From contig CM046882.1 of assembly GCA_025667525.1 (NCBI GenBank), forward strand, positions 522,004,618 to 522,068,617: 64,000 bases of DNA, given 5' to 3'. Of the stretch, positions 22,043 through 33,414 are shown piece after piece. The notes under the pieces were generated by a model, which made no database searches, had not been told where the DNA came from, and saw nothing but the letters and a program-made list of their open reading frames with translations. The position numbers and the translations under genes were made by a program. Position 1 is the stretch's first letter; every line of letters starts with the position of its first letter. Source of the stretch: Glebionis coronaria. Taxonomy: Eukaryota; Streptophyta; Magnoliopsida; Asterales; Asteraceae.

Positions 22043-25000
22043 TGATAGCCTAAAGAGGAAGTCAAGGTGGGTCAACGAGGACTGGATGAACGTCTCAATA
22101 ACGTTCCCACCATGCCCAGACGAGGATCTGTCGGAAGAAGCGATTGTGATAGAGGCTGAGATCGAAGGATACTTGGTAAGGAGGGTGCATGTGGATGGCG
22201 GTGCGTCCGTAGAAATAATGTACGAGCATTGTTTCAACAGCCTCCACCCAAGCATACAAGCTAGGATGACCAAGACGCACAGCACGGTGTCAGGATTTTC
22301 AGGAGAAAGTGTAAAGCCGTTGGGAAAGATAGAGTTAGAGGTGTGCTTCGGGGACGGAGGCTTGTTCCGAAGGGCCATGATGAGGTTCACTGTCATACCC
22401 GCTCCTTCCCCATATAATATCATCCTAGGGAGGCCAGGGATAAGAAGGCTAAGGGCCATCCCGTCTACCATCCACGCCATGATGAAATTCCCAACACCTC
22501 GAGGTATCGCAACTCTCGTTACATCATCTTCAATTATTAACGAATGCAGAGAGATAGGAAAGAGGAAAATGGCAAAAGAGGAGCCAGAGAAACAGGAGGA
22601 GCGCCAAGACGTCAACTTGACAGAAGAGGTGATGATCAACCCAGCTTTCCCCGAACAGCTGGTCACGATTGGGGGAAACTTGTCAAAGGAAGGCTCGGAG
22701 CAGTTAAAACAATTGCTAAAGAACAACTTAGACGTCTTCGCGTGGGAACCGCAAGATATGACCGGAGTACCAAGAAGGATCGCTCAACACAAGCTCAATG
22801 TGAACCCATCGGTAACGCCGGTGAGCTAGAAACGAAGGGTACTGTCTGCCGAGAAAAGTGAAGTCGTTGCCAAGGAGGTGGAAGAATGGGTAAAGGCAGG
22901 AATCGTGAGGCCAGTTAGGTATCCTACATGGATATCCAACACGGTGTTGGTCAAAAAAGTAGATGGAGCATGGAGAATGTGCATAGACTTCAAAAATTTG
23001 AATTCTGCCTGTCCAAAGGACTATTACCCTCTACCAGAGATTGACGCCAAGATAGAAGCCGTCATGGGATACAAATACAAAAGCTTTTTAGACGCCTACA
23101 AGGGCTACCACCAAGTGCAAATGTCCCAAGAGGACGAAGAAAAGACAGCCTTCTACACCGATCAAGGGACGTACTGCTACACCAAAATGCCCTTTGGTCT
23201 GAAAAACGCAGGGGCCACTTACCAAAGGTTAGTGGACACAGCGTTCGAATCACAGATTGGACGAAACCTGGAGGCATATGTGGACGACATGGTTATAAAA
23301 AGCAAGACTGAGAAGGAAATGCTGGCAGACATAGCTGAAACATTCGACAACTTACGAAAGATAAACATGAAGCTTAATCCAAAAAAGTGTTCTTTCGGAG
23401 TTAAAGAGGGCAAATTCTTAGGGTACATGGTGACGTCGGAAGGAATAAGAGCTAACCCAGCCAAGATCAAAGACGTCACAGATATGCAATCACCTAGAAC
23501 ATGGAACGAAATGCAAAGTTTAGCCGGGAAGCTGGCCGCACTTAACCGTTTCCTCTCAAAATCTGCCGAGAGATCACTACCTTTCTTTGACACTCTGAAG
23601 AACATAACCAAGGCCAACAAGGAAGAGTACAGGTGGACGGAAGAAGCAGAGGAGGCTTTCCAACAGATGAAAAGAATGGTGATAGAAACTGCCATCCCTC
23701 ACCACGCCCAGGCCCAAAGAAACGCTTTCCCTATACCTGGCGGCAGCGAAAGGAGCAATAAGCGCAGTATTGTTAGCAGAAAGAAAGGGGATCCAAAGGC
23801 CAGTCCGCTACGTCAGCCGAATGCTACATGAAGCAGAAAGAAACTATGCCCCTTTGGAGAAACTAGCCTTGGCACTTCTAAGCACATCAAGAAGACTAAG
23901 GCGATACTTCGAAGGACACCCAATCAAGGTCATCACGGATCAACCCGTAAGGCAAATCCTAAGCAAGGCCGAAACCTCGGGCAAGCTCGCCAAGTATGCC
24001 ATAGAGTTGGGGACATACGACATTGCCTATGAACCCAGAAGCGCTATAAAGGGCCAAGTGCTAGCAGACTTCCTGAATGAAGTACCAGTAGGGACGGACA
24101 CTTCGAAGGACCTGGAAACACATGATTCCAAGGAAGAAAAGGTTGATAAGGAGGAAGATTGGGTGCTATATACAGACGGAGCGTCCAACCCGAAAGGCTC
24201 TGGAGCGGGTTTAGTATTAATCAGCCCCAACGGCATGGAATACACGTATGCTTTGAGGTTGAACTTTGACAGCACAAATAATGAGTCAGAATATGAGGCC
24301 TTACTAGCCGGCCTAAGAATAGCAGAAGAGATGGGAGTAGAACATTTGGCAGTGAAGGTAGACTCGAAATTAGTGGCCAGCCAAATCAATGGGGATTTTG
24401 TGGCCGCCAATGAAAGCATGATCAAATACTTGAGAAAGCAAAAGAGCACGTAGAGCGGTTCAAGAGCTTCAAAATCATGAACATACCGAGAAGCAAGAAC
24501 CAAAAAGCCAATGTACTAAGCAAGCTGGCCTCAGTGGCATTTAACCATTTGACAAAGGAAGTATTGGTGGAAGTGCTAGACAAACCCTCGACAGATAGGG
24601 AAGAAGTGAACGCCATTGTGGAAGAAGAGGGAGATAATTGGATGACACCCATCGTAAGGTGCTTGGAGCAAGGGATATGGCCACAAGATCACAACGAAGC
24701 ACGTGCCCTTCGGATGAAAATCAACCAGTATGTAATGGAGGAAGGAGTGCTCTTCAAGAAGTCCTACTTGATGCCAATGTTGCGATGCGTAGGGCCACTA
24801 CAAGCCAACTATGTGATCCGAGAGATACATCGAGGAGCTTGTGGCATGCACTTGAAGACAAGGTCAGTGGTGGCTAAGGCGCTTAGGCAGGGATACTATT
24901 GGCCCACGATGCATCGTGACGTGAGGGAAGAAACAAAAAAATGTAACGCATGCCAGATTCACTCGCCAGTACCCAAGATGCCCAAAACGCTAATGACATC

Positions 25001-25873
25001 AATCATGGCCCCATGGCCGTTCTTCCAGTGGGGCATGGACGTGTTGGGTCCATTCCCCGCGGCGCCAGGTAAGGTCAAGTACATCATTGTGGCAATTGAT
25101 TATTTCACTAAGTGGTTGGAAGCAAAGCCCTTGGCCAACGTAAAAGGCAAGGACGTGATAAAATTTGTGTGGGATAACATTGTCTGTAGATTTGGTCTAC
25201 CACATGTAATAGTGACCGACAATGGAACTAACTTTGTGAATGACCCGTTCAAGACATGGTGCAAGAAACTCAATATTAAGCAAATGAATACGGCAGTCGC
25301 ACACCCACAGGCCAATGGTCTCGTGGAAAGGGCAAACAAGTCACTCATGGAAGGGCTAAAGACAAGGCTAGGTCGGGATCGAACGGGATGGGCAGACGAA
25401 CTTCCAAATGTACTCTGGGCACACAGAACCTCATTAAAACAAGCAATGGAGAGACCCCCTTCGGCCTAACATACGGAAGTGAGGTCGTGATCCCTGCGGA
25501 GATAGGAATGCCAACACATAGGACGCTTGTAATCAAGGATGAAGAAGCCAATGATTAAGAACTCAGACTCAACTTGGACCTGTTGCAAGAAAGAAGGGAG
25601 GCCGCAGCCATCCGGGAGGCCAAATACAAGAAAAAGATGGAACAGTACTACAACAAGAGGGTCAGAGCCAAGTCTTTCAAGGTGGGAAGCTATGTTTACA
25701 GAAGGAACGAGGCCAGCCGTGTGGAAAAACCGGGAAAGCTGAGCCCAACATGGGAAGGCCCTTACAAGGTGACGGAGGCCTATATGAATGGCTCATATAA
25801 ACTGGAAAAAGTAAACGGCAAGGCCGTACCACGCACCTGGCACACAATTAACTTAAGGGAATGCCACATCTAG
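22017..25873 (+). pseudogene. pol: Tat element pol: protease, RT, dual RNase H, integrase; broken
   Basis: Protease is near 22190 (VDGGAS) with ILGRPGI. Reverse transcriptase spans 22878-23690, with the catalytic YVDD near 23280 and KMPFGLKNAGATYQ. A worn RT-linked RNase H lies at 23690-24060. A second RNase H is at 24160-24440 (TDGASNPKGSG, NESEYEALLAGL, VDSKLV). Integrase spans 24780-25873: HRGACGMH...CNACQ zinc site, catalytic Asp in GMDVLGPF and TDNGTNF, Glu in LVERANKS, and the C-terminal domain WEGPYKV. Defects: TAG at 22827-22829, frame changes near 23695, 24432 and 25435, TAA at 25556-25558. Pol would normally make and integrate the DNA copy. This copy cannot yield a full polyprotein. 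Confidence 0.85.
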
Positions 25874-26589
25874 CCTAATGCTCAAACTTGTCTTGTCATT
25901 GTAATGTTTTAATTATGAAATTAATCAAAGGCTATCTCCCAGCTGAGAAATAGCAATTTTCCCCACATGATAAAGGAGTATAAACATAAGAGAAAAAGTG
26001 CCCCCTCCGAAAGGCCAATCACCTACGGTAGGAACGTGTGGCCAGTGTTTATAACCACCCTTTGGAAAAGAACAAACGCATGAATGGTTCTAAAAACCCA
26101 TGTGCATAGATAAACAAAAAGCGGTCCTAACGTGATCGATATCTAACAAAATAGGCAAAGAAAAAGCGACCTCGACGGAAGGCTCGCAACCTCCAAAATC
26201 GATAAATATGGTCGATGTCTATGGAAGGGGAATAAAGGGTTAAGTGACTCCGAGTGGAACTTAGATCCCTCTACTCGATATATGTAGTCAATATTCCCCA
26301 ACCAAAACCAAGAGTTGAATAAATATCCAAGTGGATCCGAAGGGTAGGTGATTCCTCCCGTCTGACAATGTAGCCAAGGTTCACTCTTAAGAAAAAAAAA
26401 TACATACAAGTCGAAACACCTATGGGTTCAAGAACGAAAGGCCAAAAAGGAAGGGCAATTAAAAGATGCATAGATAAAAAGGCACGACGGCCAAACATAA
26501 GGGTGGATACTGAAAAATGTACGAGCAAGTTAAGGCCAATGGCCATCTAATTGTTATTACAGACATATTAATATAAAGTTCAGAGCAAA
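25874..26589. other. Spacer between Tat pol and the antisense gene
   Basis: Non-coding sequence between the 3' ends of two convergent genes. It should hold both 3' UTRs. No poly(A) signal was assigned with confidence; a minus-strand open frame at 26143-26409 has no recognisable domain. Confidence 0.5.
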
Positions 26590-27533
26590 TCACTGGGCGG
26601 AAGAGCAATCCTGCAGAAGGGGTCCTTGGCCGGGAGTCACTTCCCCATCTGGAATCAAGTTTTGAAGCTCCATGGGACTCTTAAAGCATGCCCGAGAGAC
26701 CTTCTCCACAAAAGGATACTTCTTCACAAATAAGGCCTCGAATGCCTCCACTAAGGCAGTCTCTGTCATATAAGAGTCAACACAGGACGCCTCGGCCAAA
26801 GCAGCAGCAATTTCTTCTTCAGTTCTCCCATGGCTCACGGCCTGCATGAAACCCAAAGACATTGCATGGCTGAAAACATCCCCATGGGTATATTTGTACT
26901 CTTTGCTCGCTAGGAGGCGTCGAACAAACACAGGGAAGAGATCCTTCACCAAGTTCTTCCTCAGAGTGGCCTCACGGCCCAAGTCGACGGCCGACCTAGT
27001 ATTATCAGTCCTTAAACCTTGGGCATCTTCCTCAGCAGTCTTTAGCTCATTTTCCAAGGTAATGATCCTCGCATCTCTTTCTGCAATCATCTCTGCGTGA
27101 AATTTCTGCGCCTTTTGAAGAGCGGCCAAGCGCCCAGCCATGTCCATCTCCGAGGAAAGAAGGAGATCATGTTCACCAAGGAGCCTGTCATAGTCTCGGC
27201 GGCTCTTTAGCAGCTCCTCGTTAGCAGTATCAAGAGACATACGACAAGCCTCCAACTCGGATTGGAAGGACACACAAGCTTTATGCTCTTCCAGCAAAGA
27301 TTCGAAGCGGAGTAGAACACTGGACTGCATCTGGGTACTCTGAGCCAATCTGCGCCAACTGGACCGTATGGCCACCTCATGATCAATACCTTCATTAAAA
27401 TATACAAGGTCAGCAAGAGTAAAGAGGTTGGCAAGCAGGTCACAGTAGTCCTTGGATTTGTCCACACGAGTAGACTCAGTAATGCCCCATTGAGGGTTGA
27501 AGGGTCGCTTCCCAAAACGCTTGTAAGGATCAC

Positions 27534-27614
27534 CTGCAAAGACAAAGTAAACATAAGAGGAAGGACATGCGCTCCAAACAATAGTAATACAATGGACGAA
27601 TGAGATGGCCTTAC
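27534..27614 (-). other. Intron 3 of the antisense gene
   Basis: 81 bp with donor C/GTAAGG and acceptor CTTTGCAG. It splits an Arg codon at phase 1. Confidence 0.75.
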
Positions 27615-27680
27615 GGTAGTAACTCTCAGCCTCGTCAGGAGTAATGTCTGCGTCCAAGTTAATGGGTTTGGAAGCATCAC

Positions 27681-27759
27681 CTAGGAGAGAAAAGCGACAA
27701 ATATAAGAAAAAATGTATATGATAAAAATTAAAAAAAAGAGAAGGGAGTGGGAGCTAAC
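27681..27759 (-). other. Intron 2 of the antisense gene
   Basis: 79 bp with donor GGAG/GTTAGC and acceptor TCTCCTAG. It splits a Gly codon at phase 1. Confidence 0.7.
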
Positions 27760-28407
27760 CTCCAGGAAAGGCAAGATTTTCGCCATCAAGAGAAACATGG
27801 CGCCCACTAGGAACAACAGATGGGGCACGAGAGGCAGATGAGGGGGGATGCTCCTCTTCATGAGGCCCACCTTCAGAAGCTTGCGGTTGAGATAAGACAT
27901 CATCAGTATGCTGTCGAAGGTCTTCCATAACATTAGGCCCCCCGGCTGAAGGAGTTGGAGGATGAGACTTGCTAGCATCTGCCTCAACAGGGCTAGGAGT
28001 AGCCGAAGGAGGAATAACGGGAGCCCTAGCGGCTTTACTCTTCTTATGAGAAGACTCCTTCTTCTTGTGAGAGGATCCCCCACCATCGGCCTTTCTCTTC
28101 GACTTCCTAGAATGTGTGGTAGCTCGGGTAGCCCTAGTGCCAGCGTTGTGAGAGCCACCAGCCGCTACGTCCTCACGAGCCGCTTTCTCAACAGCACGCC
28201 TTTGCTTTCTTTCGCGATCGGCAACAACCCTAGCATCGACGGTCTCGGCTTGTTCCATGGCAAGAGTCTTTGGGGGGATAGGAGCATCCTTGGCCAAGGG
28301 GGAACTAGTGTAGGTAGGGACAACTGTGCCTTGCGGTAAAGGATCACCCTTGCGAATGGACGCACCAGCAAAACGAGGAATCCTCAAGAACTCAGACATG
28401 GTAACAC

Positions 28408-28481
28408 CTGCAAAAGGGGGGAAAAGTTAGTCAACGTATAGGACGTGAGGAACCAAGCAAGAGAAAAGAAGAAGACATTAC
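28408..28481 (-). other. Intron 1 of the antisense gene
   Basis: 74 bp with donor GAAA/GTAATG and acceptor CCTTTTGCAG after a pyrimidine tract. It splits a Ser codon at phase 1. Confidence 0.75.
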
Positions 28482-29388
28482 TTTCCCCGGCCGGACCACT
28501 GAGTACACAATCGAAGCCTGGGTACTTCCAAAAAGGGGAAAGACGGCCGGCATACAAGAGACTTTGATAAGGCCTCCGGAGGGGAATAGCAAATTCGCAA
28601 AGTTTTTTGGCATCTAAAGGATCATATTCTAAAGCTTGGAGAAGGGGATCAGCCACGCTGGAGTCATGGTGCCTCCATGGCATAGCAATGGGAGCCGCCC
28701 TGCGATCGACAAAGAAAAAGAGACCTTTCTAACCTTTCAAACTAGTAGGGCCATCTTTAAGGAAGGCACGATAAGGTTTGGCACCGCGACTCTGGAAGGA
28801 GAACCAGTCCCCTACTTTACAAAGTTTATAAAACAGGCGGAACAATGCAACGGTAGGAGTGACATCCAAGCCACGACAATAGACCTCGAAGAGAGTAGCT
28901 TTATTAACACCAATAGGAACAAGCTGTGAGATATTTACACCAAAATGTTCAACGACCCGAAGAAAGAAGGAGGAAAAAGGAATACGAAGACCGCCTTGAG
29001 AAAAGTGGTGGACGTAAAGACCAATAAGATGAGAAGGAAGTCCATTCATGCGAAAATTACGAGAGGGAGCAGAAGGATTCAGATCCGAGGGAATGTGGTA
29101 AGCTGCGGCCACGCGGCGCACATGATCCGAACTCAGATCGGAATGGTAAAGATGCATGTCAAATTTAGGCATAACCTGGGCCTCATTAATGGCCTCACGC
29201 TGTTCTTGGCTGGGGAGGCCAAGCTCATAAGATCCGTCGGAAGACATAATGACAGGCCGGGGAAGACCATGAAAAAGACAAGAAAAGAAAACTAATAAAG
29301 AGAAAGACATACCTGGGAAGAAGAGATGTACCTCACGGCTCTCGACGGTAAAAAAAAGGGGAAGGTAAGAAATGAGAAGGAAAGGGGG

Positions 29389-29396
29389 TATTTATA
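29389..29396 (-). promoter_or_regulatory. TATA box of the antisense gene
   Basis: TATAAATA on the minus strand, about 140 bases upstream of the ATG at 29247, in GGCCTATAAATACCCCC. It matches the context of the LTR's own TATA box (CACTATAAATACCCC). Confidence 0.65.
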
Positions 29397-29711
29397 GGCC
29401 CCAAGGGCCGACCAAAGGTCATTCCATCAAACAGTAAAAATACGTGGCACCTTCCTCGACCACACAAAACGCTAATGCCATCCAGCTGGCCGACAAAGCA
29501 CGCAGAGGCATTAAATGGGCACGATTACCAGTATTTTGACCGAGGGTAATTATGAGGGTAGGTACGCACCCACGCAATAAAAAAAGAGGGGGAGGAATAA
29601 AATACTCTTGAGTTACGAGTACAAGACAAAAGAAAAAACAGAAGGGACGACAGTACGGTTAAGTATTGAATCATCAATGCTTCACATTGATAATCCAATA
29701 CTGGGGGGGCA
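29397..29711. other. Antisense promoter region and Tat polypurine tract
   Basis: No gene. It lies upstream of the antisense transcription unit and ends with the sense-strand purine tract CTGGGGGGGCA (29701-29711) that abuts the 3' LTR. Confidence 0.6.
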
Positions 29712-30343
29712 TGTTCGCGTATATGGCCGCTTGGCCATATCCACGTGCCAAATCTTCTAGAAGCAAGATTGGCCGCGCGGTCTGGCAGACCGGCCCACCT
29801 ACCAAGCGCAGATCTAGAAGGAATCCTCGAAAGCAATGTCAATGCATTGGGAAGGAACGGCGCACCCTATTGTCCAGTGGACACTCGCCTGGCGTTCGGA
29901 TAAAAGAGTCATCCGCCTGCGCACCTCAAAAGCAGGGTAGATTCCCTCGGGAACAAACGACGCATCCTTTTACCCAGATGCCTTGCATAACCTTTTGGAC
30001 CAAAGCTTGACCTGTCAGACCACAAGGCTCGAGGAGTGCTACCTCCGAGGAGCAACAGTCCACTACAGTGCTCTCAGCACTATAAATACCCCTCATCCAA
30101 TGTAAGTCACATTCATTCACACATAGTCATTTATTACACATACTACGTGGCCATTCGGCTCTGCATGTTATTGGCCGCTCGGCTCAATCAGATTCTTACT
30201 CTCACACCGGAGTTGGTCTCGGGCTCTTCACCCGAGGCGAGCTAACGTGTGCTACCTTCTTATAGGCTTGTGGATAAGAAGACCCGGACGGCCCAGCGGC
30301 ATTCTCGGCCCACTAAGAGGCCCAACGGACTTTTGCATCTACA
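29712..30343 (+). repeat. Tat element 3' LTR
   Basis: Near-identical to the 5' LTR. It is followed by ACGGC and PPR-like coding sequence. Confidence 0.9.
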
Positions 30344-30463
30344 ACGGCATATGTTTACAGCAGGGAGTTTGTGGAAAATGAGAAGAAGGAAGTTGAGAAA
30401 CTGCTCAACATTTTGAGTTTTCAAATGAAATTGGAGGCTATGGCCTATGTTGGCTCATCGTAA
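30344..30463 (+). pseudogene. PPR gene fragment, 3' of the Tat insertion
   Basis: Codons directly after the LTR continue the E/E+ region of the PPR relic. A frame reads ENEKKEVEKLLNILSFQMK and stops at 30461-30463. Plant PPR proteins usually have a KEIY-x-x-L-x-x-L helix here. One frameshift relative to the 5' fragment is needed near 30365, so the gene was decayed or has decayed since. Confidence 0.55.
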
Positions 30464-30543
30464 GGCATTTGGATATAATGTTGCTAGGACATGATATCTG
30501 GATATTGGAAGGGGCGAACCAGAACAATAAGTCATGATAATTC
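30464..30543. other. PPR 3' flank
   Basis: 80 bases of flank; the last five, AATTC (30539-30543), are the left target duplication of the copia element. Confidence 0.6.
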
Positions 30544-30837
30544 TGAAGGAATATGTACACGTAAATAATATATGTCCGGAAGTCGTCCCGAGCCTAAGGA
30601 GACGCACACGTTAATACGTAAAACAATTATACGTTAATATATTATGTGTAATATATTAATTAGTGATAAGTTATAACGAACGTTAATTAATTAGTTAGTT
30701 AACATAAAGGGTAGTTAAAAGTTAAGTATAAGGGCAAGTATATAAATTAGATAAAAAGCAAATTTGGAATTATGCTTTGTTGTAAACTGTTGCTTCCTAA
30801 TACAAACTTACATACAATCTAATCTAATCTAAAACAC

Positions 30838-32770
30838 TTATATAGGAAGGATGGTAAAACAATTCCTTAAATACAAAATTCTATTAAAATGACACATGTA
30901 ATTAATTAAATGGTTTCCATAGATGCTTCAAAAAGAAAATAGGAATTGCAAAAGATGCCTTAAATACAAAATTCTATAAAATAATATATAAGGAAGGATG
31001 GTGAAACAATGCCTTAAATACAAAATTCTATAAAAATAATTCCATAAAATGCTTCAAAAATAAAATAGGAATTACACATGATGCCTTAAATACAAAATTC
31101 TATATATGTATATATAGGAATTACAAATAATGCCTTAAATACAAAATTCTATAAAAATATATAAGGAAGGATGGTGAAAAAATACCTTAAATACAAAATT
31201 CTATAAAAATGATTCCATAAAATGCTTCAAAAATAAAATATGAATTACAAATGATGCCCTAAATACAAAATTCTATCAAAATATTTATAGGAATTACAAA
31301 AGATGCCTTAGATACAAAATTCTATAAAAATATATACGGAAGGATGTTGAAACAATGCCTTAAATACAAAATTTTATAAAAATAATTCCATAAAATACTT
31401 CAAAAATAAAATACGAATTACAAATGATGCCTTAAATAAAAAATTCTACAAAAATATATACGAATTACAAATGATGCCTTAAAATACAAATTTCTATAAA
31501 AATATATATGGAAGGATTGTGAAACAATGCCTTAAATACAAAATTCTATAAAAATAATTCCATAAAATGCTTCAAAAAATAAAATAGGAATTACAAATAA
31601 TGCCTTAAATACAAAATTCTATAAAAATATATATAGGAATTACAAATGATTCCTTAAATACAAAATTCTATAAAAATATATAAGGAAGGATGGTGAAACA
31701 ATGCCTTAAATACAAAATTTTATAAAAATAATTCCATAAAATGCTTCAAAAATAAAATAGGAATTACAAATGATGCCTTAAATATAAAATTCTATAAAAA
31801 TATATATCGGAATTACAAATGATGCCTTAAATACAAAATTCTATAAAAAATATAAGGAATGATGGTGAAACAATGCCTCAAAAATAAAATTTTACGAAAA
31901 TGATTCCATAAAATACTTCAAAATAAAATAGGAATTACAAATAATGCCTTAAATACAAAATCTATAAAAATATATATAGGAATTACAAATGATGCCTTAA
32001 ATATAAAATTATATAAAAATATATAAGGAAGGATGGTGAAACAATGCCTTAAATACAAAATTTTATAAAAATGATTCCATAAAATGCTTCAAAAATAAAA
32101 TAGGAATTACAAATGATGTACTAAATACAAAATTATATAAAAATATATATAGGAATTACAAATGATGCCTTAAATACAAAATTTTTATAAAAATATATAT
32201 GGAAGGATGGTGAAACAATGCCTTAAATACAAAATTCTATAAAAATGATTCTATAAAATGCTTCAAAAATAAAATAGGAATTACAAATGATGCCTTAAAT
32301 ATAAAATTCTATAAAAATATATATAGGAATTACAAATGATGCATTAAATACAAAAATTTATAGAAATATATAAAGAATGATGGTGAAACAATGCGTTAAA
32401 TACAAAATTTTATAAAAATGATTCCATAAAATACTTCAAAAATAAAATAGGAATTACACATGATGCCTTAAATACAAAATTCTATAAAAATATATATAGA
32501 AATTACAAATGATGCCTTAAATACAAAATTATATAAAAATATATAAAGAAAGATGGTGAAAAATTGCCTTAAATACAAAATTCTATAAAAATGATTCCAT
32601 AAAATACTTCAAAAATAAAATAGGAATTACAAATGATGCCTTAAATACAAAATTCTATAAAATATATATAGGAATTACAAATGATGCCTTAAATAAAAAA
32701 TTTTATAAAAATATATAAGGAATTATGGTGAAACAATGCCTTTAATACAAAATTTTATTAAAATGCACAA
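30838..32770 (+). repeat. ~174-bp higher-order tandem array, about 11-12 units
   Basis: GGAAGGATGGTGAAAC or close variants recur near 30845, 30992, 31164, 31330, 31511, 31683, 31857, 32025, 32200, 32370, 32545 and 32720, a spacing of mostly 166-181 bases. Each unit contains three sub-units sharing TGCCTTAAATACAAAATTCT: one of ~76 bp with CCATAAAATGCTTC, and two of ~49 bp with GGAATTACAAATGATGCC. The array is strongly AT-rich and without ORFs. Confidence 0.85.
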
Positions 32771-33149
32771 CAATAATATTAATTTCAAAAAAAATTAATG
32801 TAAAAACCTTATTCATAACATCAACATATATAAAATTTATTACCTCATAAAATTCAAAAATACATAAAATATTTATATAATATTATTAAAACTCTAAAAA
32901 AAATTTATGTAACAAACTTATTCTTACCGTTAACGTATGTAAATTCAATTAACTCATAATATTCTTAAATAAATAAAATATCTTAAACTACGTTATTTTT
33001 GTCTATTCGATGCTACATTATTAAAATATCAATGCCATAACTAACACTACATATACTAAACTTCTAATACAAACACACATAAATTCAATTTTCATTAAAA
33101 ATATATATACTTAAAGCTAGCCCGTCCACCGGATGGGTCTAAAGGCTAG
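32771..33149 (+). other. Helitron 3' unique region
   Basis: AT-rich non-coding DNA between the array and the terminal hairpin/CTAG. Nothing else is seen in it. Confidence 0.6.
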
Positions 33150-33414
33150 TATGTATATATAATTTGGATCATTATAAGGTTATCCTAATTGGAAGGTTAT
33201 CCTAATTGGTATAAGAACCAACAAAAGCATGCAACTATATATATTGACCTTTTGATCATTATTGATAGACCCTACGATATACGGAGAAAACCAAAAGAAA
33301 GTTTACGATTTGCATTATTGGTATTTGTGCGATCGATATAACAATTTGGTTTCTTAGTTTTATTATTATTTGTTTTAACAAATAATAATTAGCTTTATCA
33401 CAATTTGGTACTAG

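Larger units (their letters stand above)
26590..29247 (-). pseudogene. Antisense accessory gene of the Tat element: Transposase_28-like domain plus coiled coil, four exons
   Basis: Proposed exons (minus strand) are 29247-28482, 28407-27760, 27680-27615 and 27533-26590, with three GT-AG introns of 74, 79 and 81 bp, all phase 1. They sum to 2424 nt, exactly 808 codons. Exon 1 resembles the plant-specific 'putative gypsy-type transposon' domain (Transposase_28): HHFSQGGLRIPFSSFFLRVV, GVNKATLFEVYCRGLDV, WFSFQSRGAKPY. Exon 2 has a Lys/Arg-rich stretch (RKSKRKADGG, SHKKSKAAR) that could be a nuclear signal. Exon 4 is a long coiled coil (EELLKSRRDYDRLLGEHDLL). One nonsense codon (TAG, 28731-28729) breaks exon 1. 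Tat elements are known to carry extra ORFs, some antisense; their function is unknown. The longer start at 29310 is possible. Confidence 0.75.
20032..30343 (+). mobile_element. Tat-lineage Ty3/gypsy LTR retrotransposon, full-length, inactive
   Basis: LTRs lie at 20032-20662 (631 bp) and 29712-30343 (632 bp); by eye they differ by about 12 substitutions and a one-base indel. The primer-site region begins TGGCGCCATCC at 20666 and the purine tract CTGGGGGGGCA ends at 29711. The flanks GCGGC (20027-20031) and ACGGC (30344-30348) are an imperfect 5-bp duplication. Gag and pol are on the plus strand. Pol carries a worn RNase H followed by a second, well-conserved RNase H before integrase, a hallmark of Tat elements. 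A separate intron-containing gene lies on the minus strand between pol and the 3' LTR. Several stops and frameshifts inactivate pol. Confidence 0.9.
30818..33149 (+). mobile_element. Non-autonomous Helitron carrying a tandem array
   Basis: It begins TCTAATCTAATC and ends CTAG (33146-33149), preceded by a hairpin CCCGTCC-ACC-GGATGGG (33121-33137). It sits exactly between A (30817) and T (33150) with no target duplication. The 3' LTR shows the intact site CATACAATATGTATA (about 40697-40711), so both boundaries are fixed by an empty-site comparison. No Rep/helicase frame is present. The interior is mostly a tandem array. Confidence 0.88.

Noticed and set aside
28700..28733. A 34-base intron in exon 1 of the antisense gene (GTTAGAAAGG...ATCGCAG)
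   Set aside because: Too short for a plant intron. The reading frame continues on both sides of a single TAG codon, so a nonsense mutation is simpler.
30838..32770. CRISPR-like array
   Set aside because: Units are contiguous and homologous throughout with no unique spacers, and the context is a plant Helitron.
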